A DNA stretch of 64,000 nucleotides from Cryptococcus deneoformans JEC21 (taxonomy: Eukaryota; Basidiomycota; Tremellomycetes; Tremellales; Cryptococcaceae), in assembly GCF_000091045.1 (NCBI RefSeq), contig NC_006684.1, forward strand, positions 16,001 through 80,000, in the 5' to 3' direction. A program made the translations under genes and the position numbers. Under the pieces are notes generated by a model. It had not been told where the DNA came from and did no database searches. It saw only the letters and a list, made by a program, of their open reading frames with translations. Positions 46,639 to 58,540 of the stretch are shown here, one piece after another (the first letter of the stretch is position 1; each line of letters begins with the position of its first letter).

Positions 46639-48017
46639 ATGCAGGGATACAGCAACGGCTACTCGACTCTTCCGCCGTCTCTTAACCCTAATCCTGTGAT
46701 TGGGCAATACGCTCCGTCTCAGCAAGTGCAGCTTTCCGGTCAGCCTCGTCTTGGTTCGGTCCCTTCTTCTCAATCAAATGAAACTATCAAGGTCCAGCCA
46801 TTGTTGTGCTCTGGCCACACTAGGCCTGTAACACATCTCCAATTCTCAAACGTGTGCGTGGTCGGTGATCGAGCTAAGTGTAATAATACGATACTGATGT
46901 GCGAGCAGGCTTGACGACGGAACATATCTCTTGATCTCAGCGTGTAAGGATGGAAATCCCATGCTCCGGAGCTGGCTCGGAGACTGGATCGGTACTTTCA
47001 TCGGTATGTTACGGTAGCTTTGATTCAATTATATGCTAACAGAAATATAGGACACAAGGGTGCTGTGTGGTCTTCCAAAATTTCACTCGATACTTCTCGA
47101 GCTGTTACCGGTAGTGCGGATTTCACTGCGTACGTTACGCATGCGAATGGATGATGATAGATGGGTGATGACGAGTGTTGATGATGGATATTAGGAAGAT
47201 CTGGGATACCTACAGTGGCGAAGCCCTTCACACTTTTTCTCACAACCACATTGTCCGCTCTGTCGCCTTGAACCCTCAACAAACCCCCCAATACCTCCTT
47301 ACTGTGAGTAATCGCTTATATTTGCCTGCAGGACTTGTCTGATGGCGAATGACAGGGTGGACACGAGAAGAAAATCCGTCTCTTTGACCTTGGCCGACCT
47401 GACGCCGAACCTCTTGTCCTCGGCACCAACCCCGATGGCTTGTCTTGCGAAGGCATCATTAAGAGTCTCGTTTGGGATGAAGGTCAAAACGGAACCATGG
47501 GTGTCAGCGCTGCCGAAGATGGCAAAGTTCGGTACGTGCATTCTACATTTCTTGACCATTCGCAGTCACAACTAACTTTGATTTCAGATGGTGGGACCTC
47601 CGAACACTGAGCCAAATCGCCTCTCTCGACCTTGGTGAACCCATCTCTAGCATGGAACTCGCCCATGGCGGCGGCACCCTCAGCGTCACAGCAGGCAAGA
47701 ATGTTCACTTCCTCGACATTCTCCGTCAACACCCTCCAGTTACCATCCCTCTTCCGCACCCCGTCACATCCGCTTCTCTCCACCCTTATCTACGTGACAG
47801 ATTCGTTGCGGGTAGTACGTCTGACCCTTGGGTCCGAGTTTACGACCTTGATTCTGGCAAGGAGCGAGAAGTGTACAAGGGTCATCATGGACCCGTGCTA
47901 TGTGCAAGCTACAGTCCTGATGGTGAGGTTTACGCGAGTGGTAGTGAGGATGGCACTATTAGGCTTTGGCAGACGAACCCTGGAAAAGCTTATGGGTTGT
48001 GGCAAACTTCAGACTAA
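46639..48017 (+). CDS. STRAP: STRAP/UNRIP-like WD40 protein
   Basis: Seven-blade WD40 scaffold; animal STRAP works in the SMN snRNP-assembly complex and in mRNP regulation. Exons 46639-46853, 46909-47003, 47051-47129, 47195-47303, 47356-47531, 47588-48017; 367 residues. A ~55-residue Ser/Gln-rich N-terminal extension (MQGYSNGYSTLPPSLNPNP) precedes the propeller. Repeats: CSGHTRPVTHLQFS, DGNPMLRSWLGDWIGTFIGH, GAVWSSKISLDTSRAVTGSA then DFTAKIWDTYSGE, HIVRSVALNPQQTPQYLLTG, KIRLFDLGRPDAEP, GKVRWWDLRTLSQI, PVLCASYSPDGEVYASGSED then GTIRLWQTNPGK. The combination matches STRAP rather than eIF3i. Divergent from SMD1, a functional neighbour. Confidence 0.88.
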
Positions 48018-49296
48018 GGTCTTATTGATAGTAACTTGAGGATGGATGCAGAGACAAGAAAAGATGGAGAACAGCAGAAGACGTAGCCTGTAAACTGTGT
48101 CACGTATGAGATAGACAAGCTGTAAAGGGATCTGGGACGCGAGGCACTCATGCCGTTGTCATTCATCGCCTGAGGATGAAACAAGACTGGGAATGGGATG
48201 GAGACCCAACTAATATTGAACGACATTGAATTCAGTATCGTTATGCTTATAAACAATCCTATACAGCATATCCTCTTCCGCAAGAGCTTCATTATACTAT
48301 CACTTCAACGATACTTTTCTTCGACAATTGTGATTGTAACTGCCGTTTCGAACTGAAGCATCTTTCTCCCCACCAGCATCCTCCATATTTTAGGATGACG
48401 CCCTCCTTGATTGCCTTTAAGGAGCTATCGATTATGTTCTTCGATGTGTAAAGTAGTTGCAATAATCTTACACAGCTCAGCATCATCATATAGGGTGTTT
48501 TAATGACCTGTTGATTGTACATATACTCACGACACCAATGTTATACTTTTCTTGGACCCTTCAGCTCCTTGCTTTCGTTTCCACGGAAGGTCCGTTAGCG
48601 CTCTTTGAAGGAGTATGTTTTGCTACCAATAGTTTTTCTTACGAGGATACATGTCCGTCGTTCGTCTGTGTCGTTTCTTAACTTGACCTTTTCTGAATTT
48701 TTTTTTTCTTGGCTTTTGACTGCATCCTCTATTATTACTCACTACTACATCACAACATCCCAATCTAATCTTATATCGATCCTCCGGAAGGTCATGAAGA
48801 TAGTTGATGGTGCTGATGAACAGTTATCTCACTTGAGGCTCTTGTTTAACAATTAGGAACACAATTGATAAACGTTTTTACGTAATACATCTATGATGCC
48901 GCAAAGAACAACGACGACAAACAGTCACGATGCTGGGCCAATGCTGGGTTGTTCGTTCTCTTTTGAATTACACTATCATTAAAGTACTCGAGGCCGTATG
49001 ACCTTATCCTTTGACGGTCATGAACCTCGCGCATACATAGACTGCCTTCTCAGCATGGGTGTTCGGTAGAATTGCCGCATAAGCGGTCGATCTCGGGTTT
49101 CTTTTTCCGCATACCCTGGAGGCACTCGGCCAACTCCTGAAGAGCCGAATCCGATAACGCGGACTCCCAAAATGGCGCGATAATGACAATGGCGATGGCT
49201 GTTCCGTCCGACCTTTTTAACTGCCAGTCTCCAAACGCTTCATCTTCCCATATAACGTACTGTAGCTCATTCTGATCCACATATCAATAGACTATC
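48018..49296. other. spacer between STRAP and fructosyl-amino-acid oxidase
   Basis: About 1.3 kb. Frames of 60-92 codons occur but none has recognisable content. The segment 49050-49280 (-) reads NELQYVIWEDEAFGDWQL in an ATG-less frame directly upstream of the oxidase and is not called. Confidence 0.4.
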
Positions 49297-51105
49297 ATGC
49301 CACCTTCGCGCGCCAGTACTAAGGTCATAGTTATCGGGGGCGGTGGTACTCTCGGGTCCTCTACTGCTCTTCACCTTTTACGAGCCGGTTACACTCCATC
49401 CAACATCACTGTGCTTGACACGTATCCAATCCCATCAGCACAGTCGGCTGGCAATGACCTCAATAAGATCATGGGTATTCGTATCAGGAATCCTGTAGAT
49501 AAGCAGTTGAGCCTGGAAGCAAGAGACATGTGGAGGAATGATGAAGTTTTCAAGCCTTATTTCCACAACACGGGAAGAGTAAGCGTGAAATTTCATCCAT
49601 TAACTTGCTAACATCATACAGCTTGATTGTGCTCATACACCGGAGAGCATTGCATCTTTGCGTAAATCGTACGAGGCTATCTTAAAGGCCGGGAGCGGGC
49701 TCGAGAAGACCCACCATTGGCTGAGTACAGAAGATGAAATACTGGCTAGAGCCCCTTTGTTGGATCGGAAACAGATCAAAGTGAGCCTTTTAATGTTGAT
49801 TCTAAGGGTTTAATACTTATGAACGACTTTCAGGGATGGAAAGCTATTTACAGCGAAGATGGGGGCTGGCTTGCGGCGGCGAAAGCTATCAACAGTATCG
49901 GCCAGGTGTTGAAAGAGAAAGGTGTGACATTCGGATTCGGGAGGTGCGCAGAACCAACGTCTACTTGATATCCCTTCCTTTTCTGACCCTGTTAATTAGT
50001 GCGGGCTCATTCAAGAAACCCTTGTTTGACGAAGACGGTACCAAGGCCATCGGCATTGAGACAGTTGATGGTACGCAATATTTTGCCGACAAGGTCGTTC
50101 TGGCTGCCGGAGCTTGGAGTCCTACCCTCGTGGATTTGGAAGGGCAATGCTGTTCAAAGGTAAGGACCTTGTTATCGAGTTAGAGATATCCTTCTAACTT
50201 CGCATCAGGCTTGGGTTTACGCCCATATGCAATTGACACCAGAAGAGGCTGCCGAATACAAGGAGTGTCCTGTGGTGTACAACTCTGAACTTGGGTTCTT
50301 CTTCGAGCCCAATGAGTGAGTCTCTTTATGAAGCTTCTACAGAGAATGTCGATTGATTAGGGCTGTATAGAAAAGGAGTCATCAAAGTGTGCGACGAATT
50401 CCCAGGTGCGTCATGTCCCCTTGTTTTTAAATATGAGCCAACCTTTTAACTTGCAACAGGGTTCACCCGTTTCAAGCAACATCAACCTTACGGCGCCTCC
50501 ACTACTAAACACATCTCTTTCCCGCGCTCCCATGCCAAACACCCTACCGATACCATTCCGGACGAGTCGGACGCATCTATCCGCCGTGCTATCTCTGCCT
50601 TTTTACCGAGATTCAAAGAAAAAGAACTGTTCAACAGAGCACTGTGCTGGTGTACAGATACCGCCGATGCCAATCTTTTGATATGCGAACATCCCAAATG
50701 GAAGAATTTTATCTTAGCTACAGGGGATAGTGGGTAAGTCATTTCTATATTGCAAACTGAGGGTCATGCCACTGAAATTGATTCCTCAATTTTTATAGAC
50801 ATTCATTCAAAATTCTTCCCAATATCGGTAAACATGTCGTTGAACTTATAGAAGGTACCCTTGCCGAGGACTTGGCTGAGAGCTGGAGATGGAGACCTGG
50901 AAGCGGTGACCCCCTGATCTCTCGTCGAGCAGCCCCTGCAAGGGATCTTGCTGATCTTCCAGGATGGAACCATGATGAGCCCTCGGATGACGATATGGAT
51001 GTAAAGGATGTCGCTGTATCGCTTGCTTCTGTGAAAATTGGCGAAAACATCGGGGAGAAGGTTGTGGAAGATGGAGCACGAGTCGGAGTCAAAGTTCTAG
51101 CTTAG
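49297..51105 (+). CDS. fructosyl amino acid oxidase (amadoriase)
   Basis: FAD enzyme of the DAO/monomeric sarcosine oxidase family that oxidatively deglycates Amadori products, giving amino acid, glucosone and H2O2. Exons 49297-49578, 49622-49780, 49834-49943, 50000-50159, 50209-50315, 50371-50405, 50460-50733, 50799-51105; 477 residues. Markers: VIVIGGGGTLGSSTALHLLR (FAD Rossmann), NDLNKIMGIRIRNPVDKQLS (amadoriase-typical), EDGGWLAAAKAINSIGQ, VVLAAGAWSP, LFNRALCWCTDTADANLLIC, and FILATGDSGHSFKILPNIG near the flavin. The C-terminus lacks a clear peroxisomal SKL, ending RVGVKVLA, so location is uncertain. It is followed by an MFS transporter gene in the same direction. Confidence 0.88.
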
Positions 51106-52044
51106 TGGTACTTAGAGAGTTATTAGATGTTAGCAGCATACAGGGTCCTATGGGAATGCAGCACTTTTCTTCTATTCCTACTGCTTCATAACGAGCTGCT
51201 GGTGAAATACAGACCAAAGATCGTACATTGGCATAGTGGGCACGGTATCGTCTAGGAACTACCATGATTTTTCGTTGTTGTTGCTGCAATGCATCGTTTC
51301 TTGTCATGTCCTGGCATCAGCTGATAAGCTCTCGTAAGAAACCAAGAATATCAAATGATTGCACCCTGTGAATGAAGCGGCGTGATTTTCAAGTGACTAC
51401 CGTACTGGACTCCTTGGACTCCAGAATGGTGGTACAGTGGCAGAAGTGGACCTAACGAAGAGACGCAGCAACAAGGCAGAAGAACATGTGTCAAAAGTAG
51501 TCCGCGATATCGGTATTTTAAGCACCAATTAGCGTGAATTGATATCGCGTAAAATAGGTCTCGGTCATATTCCAGGCGTTCGGGTTTCGAAATCCGAGAT
51601 AAATGCTGGTCTCGTCCAATGGCTTTCCTTTGCATCTCTTCATCCACGTCTCCGGCATCTATCAGTATAATGGCCCGATTCCGTGTTGTCGGACTCCTTG
51701 CTCAGCTTATTGCTGGTTTTCAATAGCTCATGACCCCGTGATCTCTCGCCCAAGACCGTAAAAACGGATTGTTATCTGGTGAATTGCGCATTCACCTAGA
51801 TAGGCGGTACGTATGTTAACGGATAAAGCGGCAAACATGATATATCGCACTCATAGGAGAATATATAAACTGTAAGTGTTAAAGGGCTTTTGCTTTCAGT
51901 CGATACCCCATCTCCAGCAGCATCCACTAAAACATTCTAAAACATTCTCCACAGTCAATAACGATACACCTGACCAATCCATCAACTTCGGTCCGTATAT
52001 CAAACTCTCCACAACTCCATCTCGATCTAGCACGACCCTCCATT
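51106..52044. other. spacer between oxidase and MFS gene
   Basis: About 940 bp, presumed 3' flank plus the MFS promoter. No supported gene. Confidence 0.45.
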
Positions 52045-54105
52045 ATGTCAAAGGCCGATACTCCTAAAGAGGAATTGCCTCAGACCCACTTCGATGCTTC
52101 TAATCAGGCGGTTGACTGGGATGCGTACAAGAAGGAGGTCCCCTTATGGAAGAGAATCCATAACCACAGTTTGACGCAGATGTTGCTCATGAGCGTTCAG
52201 GCATTCTGCGGACCAGCCATGTCAGATGCTATCTCAGGATTAGGTGGTGGTGGGTTGGCAAGTCCCCAAACTTCTAATATCGCGTGAGTGGTTATTTGTT
52301 GACACCCGTGTACAATACATGAAGACGAGAACTAACCCAAACCCTCTTCCTCTCTTTATAGTAACGCCATCAACTATGCATTCTTGGCCATAAGTGAGTT
52401 TATCATTAGTTACCATTTCTTGAGCCTCACTGACGCATTTCATCAGCATGTTTCCTGGGAGGTCCTCTTGTGAACAAGCTTGGTACAAAATGGTCTCTCG
52501 TACTGGGCGCCATGTCTTTTCCCATTCAAGGAGCTTCATATTATTGCAACAGCAAATTCGGCACACAATGGGTAAGTATATTTCTCTTCCTTTCAAGAAC
52601 AATCACTCATGACCATGATAGTTTCTCATCTTCGGTGCTTTCGTCAGCGGTATCGGAACAGGTTGTTGGTATGTAGCGGAAGCAGGTACAATCATGTCTA
52701 TCTCTCCTACTGGTGCTCGTGGAAAATACCTCGCTCTGTGGATTGTCTCTCGTAATCTCGGTCAGCTAATTGGAGGAGCTATCAAGTAAGTCATACATGA
52801 TGTCTGCTGCATTTGATGCTGACATACTATGGGTAATAGTCTTTCAAAAAACCACACAGCTGGCGTAGACGGCGGAGTTACTCCAGATACATACATTGCG
52901 TTTTTAATCATCGAAAGCTTGGCGTACGTACCAAATTTGCCCATTTTTACCTTGATTTTCATATTCATTATTTCCCTGACAGCTTCCCCTTTGCCTTCCT
53001 GATCTCCCCGCTCCATAACGTCGTACGATCGGATGGTACTCGAATCAGAGTGTCCAAGCCTCTTTCAACAAAGCAAGAGTTCAGGCAAATCTTGACCACC
53101 ATGACATCTAAGCTCGTCTTGCTCTCGGCTATCTGGGCTATTTGGTCATTCTTCTACAGGTGAGTCGAGTCATCAGCCCCATCAAAGAGGGCGCAGACTA
53201 ATGCTTCCATAGTGGTACATGGTCTACTTACCTTGCCACTTACTTTTCCACTCGAGCTCGAGCCTTATCATCCCTTGTCTCTCCGTTCTTCTGCATGTAA
53301 GTCTACACGCTCGAGGTAAAGCCCATAGCTGACCACTCTTTCTTGCTATCAGTATTGGCTGTTTCGGCCTTGGTTTTATCCTCGATATCAAGGGTCTCAG
53401 CCAACGACGCCGTGCTCAGCTCGGTCTGTTTACTGTCATCATCTTGAACACCGCCGTCTACATCTGGACCATCATCATGCAAGTCAGATTCAACCGCAAT
53501 AACCCCGGAGCCATCGACTGGAACGACTCCCTCTATCCTTCTGCATTCCTTCCTTACTTCTTTGTGCAAACAACCGGACCTCTTTCTCAGAGTTACATGT
53601 ACTGGCTTATCTCGTCATTTGCTAAAGATGCTCAGTGTAAGTGTCTTTTCACTTTGTGTCCTATCTCCACAACTGGAACAGAAACTGAATTGATCATTAT
53701 TTGCGTTGCTCCATGTAGCCAACGTTCGTAATGGCTCTCTTTTCAGGTGTCTCGAAGCGATCGGCCAAGCTATCTCTTTCGGCATGAACACCCAGATTTC
53801 TACAAGCCCTCTCATTGGCGTGTACGTGTGGTTTTTCAACCTTTTGTCATGCCTTTTGTTTCTTGAATATCAACTGATAGTTTTTTTTTGGGGGGGGTGT
53901 CAATAGTTGTGTAACATTCGGTCTTATGGCTGCTGCGCTCATCCCTATGCTCTTACTTGTCAACACTACTCCGGACAAGATCCCTGCCGACGAACTGATG
54001 GAGGAGGAACAGCAGCAAGGAGTAGCAGCACAGGATATGAAGGAAAAAGAAGACACAGGAGAGAAGGAGGAAGATGTCTCGGTGTTCGTTTCTCCGGCCC
54101 ATTAA
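52045..54105 (+). CDS. UNC93-like major facilitator superfamily transporter
   Basis: Polytopic plasma- or vacuole-membrane protein of the UNC93/fungal DUF895 branch; 496 residues. Ten exons: 52045-52283, 52362-52393, 52447-52571, 52622-52785, 52840-52923, 52983-53159, 53213-53296, 53353-53636, 53719-53821, 53907-54105. Features: a cytosolic N-terminus (MSKADTPKEELPQTHFD), MLLMSVQAFCGPAMSDAISG, FLGGPLVNKLGTKWSLVLGA (MFS loop 2-3), FGAFVSGIGTGCWYVAEAG, SPTGARGKYLALWIVSRNLG, a basic mid-loop, GFILDIKGLSQRRRAQLG (second G-x-x-x-D-R/K-x-G/R-like loop) and FGLMAAALIPMLLLV. The acidic C-terminus ends EEDVSVFVSPAH. Substrate unknown. The intron before the last exon carries a T9G8 run (about 53881-53897). 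Confidence 0.88.
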
Positions 54106-54442
54106 AGGTCAAGTCTTTTTATACAAATACACAGGTTGTTAAGAAGTCATAAAAGTTGTTCATCATCGTTTGTAGAGTTTTATGTGAATTGGTTTAATCG
54201 AACGACTTGTTCTGGCTAGGCCAGTAAGTATCGAATATCAGCGATACTATTCACCATCTCGTTGTAAGATATCCCATGAAATCAGCATACCGTCAAGCTG
54301 CCAGCCAACCTTGTAATCAAAACTCCTGACATTGTTATTATTCAGTTCCATTTCGCAAGGCGTGTGATAAGTATGCATCCTCTCCCTCTCCTTCCTTCCA
54401 TGTTCCTCTCATGCTTCCATTCGCCATTCCCATGCAAACCAT
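54106..54442. other. convergent spacer MFS / mS38
   Basis: 3' flanks of both genes. No open frame of interest. Confidence 0.5.
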
Positions 54443-55502
54443 CTATTTACCCAACCTCTTTCTCAACGCCCTAGTTGCCTAAATCATTCTCGTTAGTACA
54501 GTATTAAAATGAAATCTGAGCGCAAAGACCAAAACATACCTTTCTCCTCTTCTTGTGCTTGTGCTTTGAAATCTTCTTTCTCCTCTTCCTCTTCACACTA
54601 TCCATACTCACGTTTTTCTCATCCGTCTCAAGTCTAGCCAGAACACCGGCAAGTTCACTAACAACTTGATTTAAATCCGCATCCTTGCTTCCCCCGGCTT
54701 GCACATTGTCCTTCTCAACGGCCAGAGATTCACCCTTATGCTCCATCATGGCCAAAACTTCTCGCCATTCTTGCTCATTCCGCGCCTTGAGCGAAGCAGA
54801 CTTGTTCTCAAGCAGCGCAGAGATGCTTGAGAATTCCATCTCGGGCGTTCCGAAGAGCTGGTGCTCCATCTCTGCGTTATTGAGAAGGATAGGCTGGGAG
54901 CTGACTACCCTCAGGTGCTCAGTTAGAGCGTTCACTCCCTCACCCTCGACAGTGGAAGACGGGGTCTTCATCACGGGTTCTGCGAACAGATCGTCCCCAG
55001 TCCCGTCCGGCCGAGAAGTAAAAGTCGGGGATGTGTAAATCTTCGTACCGAGGTGAAGCGGCAAAGGATGGGCAGGGTGGGTGAACGCATGGTACAGCTT
55101 GAATTGCTCAGGGTAGAGGTAAATGGGTCGGAATTCGTTGGTATGGTTCAAAGCGGGGACGGGGTGGGTAAAGTGAAGACGGGGAGTACGGGGGATGGAG
55201 GACGAAGGAGGTTCGGGGACGGTAGGGTAGCTAGACGCTTGAGCGTGGGTGTGAGCGGTTTCGGAATGGGGGTAGGTAGAGGAGTATCGCGGTTTACGCC
55301 CCTTGCCAGCAGCGTCAACGGGACGAAGAGGTTTCGCGAGACTGGCACTGGCGGCGGTGGTGCTTGCCTGCTTTTTAGCTTTGGGCAGCGCGAGTCGAGG
55401 CCTGATCCTGCCCCTTGTGTGTGGTCTGGGCGCGGGGATGTGCGCGAGGGCGGAAGGGGCGGGATGTGAAGATGCCGAGGAGTAGAGACGGCGAACGAGC
55501 AT
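54443..55502 (-). CDS. COX24: mitochondrial small-subunit ribosomal protein mS38 (Cox24/Qri5, AURKAIP1 type)
   Basis: 332 residues from exons 54540-55502 and 54443-54478. The only conserved part is the C-terminal ~33 residues: DSVKRKRRKKISKHKHKKRR, then KATRALRKRLGK encoded by the 36-nt last exon. This is the mS38 signature, a basic helix at the mitoribosomal subunit interface; yeast Cox24 loss affects COX1 expression. The rest is Pro/Ser/Thr-rich. I chose the ATG at 55502 because it begins MLVRRLYSSASSHPAPSAL, a good mitochondrial presequence. An in-frame ATG at 55589 would add 29 residues. Divergent from TRM8 with a 219-bp spacer (from 55502). Confidence 0.8.
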
Positions 55503-55721
55503 CCTGGGCGGGTGGGCGATGTGGAAATGCGATGGAAAAAGGCAGCAAAAGGGAAAACTCGACGAACCGTTCTCTCCGTTTCGCTCCATACTTAACCCGG
55601 CGTAATTAGGTTAATTATTCGTAATTAACACCCAACGAGATTTTTGGGCGGGGCTGATGTTTTCGATTGAGAAGCCACGAACAAAAATACGACAACGACC
55701 AAGTCCAAGTTCCATCTCCTC

Positions 55722-57160
<1,439 letters not shown>

Positions 57161-57528
57161 AATGAGGATTAGAATGAGGATTGGATTGGGTTAGAGATCG
57201 GGGGATTCAAAAGAGAGTAACAAACGGTTCTTTTTTGTTTTGGTTCGAGTGTGTCTTTTCTAGCATGGGTTATGGTTTTTTTTGTGCATTTTCAGAAATA
57301 CATAAACTCTGCGGGTCGGGTATGCGGTATTCCATTGTCCCTCATGAACAAAGAAATCAAAGAAATCCACGAGTCATCACCCCAAAGGACCCCCCGCCTG
57401 TATAAGTACTCCATTATTCCCGCATACACCTTTTATATACATTTCTCTCCTCGTACTTGTATCTACTGACAACTTATATAACCCTATTACTCTTCAGCCC
57501 AACCCTGCAAACTGCCTGAAGAGAGACA
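57161..57528. other. spacer between TRM8 and the small unknown gene
   Basis: Includes the direct duplication agaatgaggatt just after the TRM8 stop (57158-57180) and a T-rich stretch. No gene supported. Confidence 0.45.
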
Positions 57529-58141
57529 ATGCCATACCCCAGACCACCTCATGTACGTCCTCTCTATTAATCTTTGACCATGGTTGATGGCCTCCTTGGC
57601 AGACAATCCAACTCGTCATCCCCCACTTGCTCACCGACTCTCAATTCGAGATGGTCGAAGACCTTACTTTCATGCACTTTGAGAGTACCTTGGGTACGTC
57701 CCTCCTCCTTGTCTCGCGTCGCGTCGTGTCGCGTCATGTCCTGTATCTTCCTTGAGCTAGAGAAAAAAGCTCACGAGAAACAAAAGAAGCATGGCCTATA
57801 AGCCTCAAGATCATTACCGAACTGAACGAATCTATCCCTCTCCCTGCTCCCGCTCCCCATTCCTCTCCACCATCCTCAAAAGAACCCCATACAACAAATC
57901 ACAAAGAAGAAGCAGAAGGACAGAGAGAATCAGAAACGACGACGACAAGGATTAGCGTCTCCACATCCAAAGAATGGGATCCAGCGAGCGAAGAGGCTGT
58001 GAGGCGGATAGTGAGGAATATATTGGTCGAGATTCTTGGCGGGGGGTGAGTTTTCGTTATCGCCCGTTGCCTCAACCTTTTCACACCCCCTTTTTTACTG
58101 ATTATCAAGGAATTGGTAGGATCCAAGTCAAGCGTGGATAA
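57529..58141 (+). CDS. small hypothetical protein, four exons
   Basis: 130 residues from exons 57529-57552, 57603-57693, 57790-58045, 58120-58141; all junctions keep frame. It starts MPYPRPPHTIQLVIPHLLTD, then FEMVEDLTFMHFESTLAWPI, a Pro/Ser/Glu-rich middle, SKEWDPASEEAVRRIVRNIL and the C-terminal GGIQVKRG. Two amphipathic helical parts flank a disordered middle. No family recognised. The first acceptor of exon 3 (AAG at 57787-57789) is the only one that keeps the long frame; the nearest alternative gives a basic 50-residue tail instead. A short coiled-coil-type adaptor is possible, but that is speculation. Confidence 0.6.
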
Positions 58142-58540
58142 GCTCATTGTATTTCCTTAACAGTAGACAGCCACCGCATGCCAGATGATATTTGATGAGA
58201 ATGCGGGGTGTATCATGTACTTTTTTTCATATATAGAGAAATCATTTCAATTGGAGAAGACACTTGCTAGGGGCTTGACAGTCAACCTCTTTTTATTCTC
58301 AAAATCGATTCACATACGCTCCCCTTTTCTGTTTTTTATCACTACCAATTGATTAAACCATGCACATCTGGCTTTTCCATCACGCCCCGTTTCACCACTA
58401 TCATTTCCCCATCCTCATGCTCTTGTGGCGTACTCCAATCCCCAATCCCAATCCCAATCCCAATCCCCCAATCCCAAACCTAAACCTAGACCTCGATCCC
58501 AAGCCCCAAACACCAGTCATCCATCTAAACACGGTTGACT
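58142..58540. other. convergent spacer with CCCAAT-type microsatellite
   Basis: Contains an imperfect hexamer array (cccaat repeated, about 58437-58478) grading into ctaaac repeats, next to the SEC24 3' end. No gene. Confidence 0.6.

Noticed and set aside
58437..58500. Telomere-like CCCAAT/CTAAAC repeats
   Set aside because: Short and degenerate, not the fungal TTAGGG-type unit, and located between two active-looking genes; called a microsatellite only.
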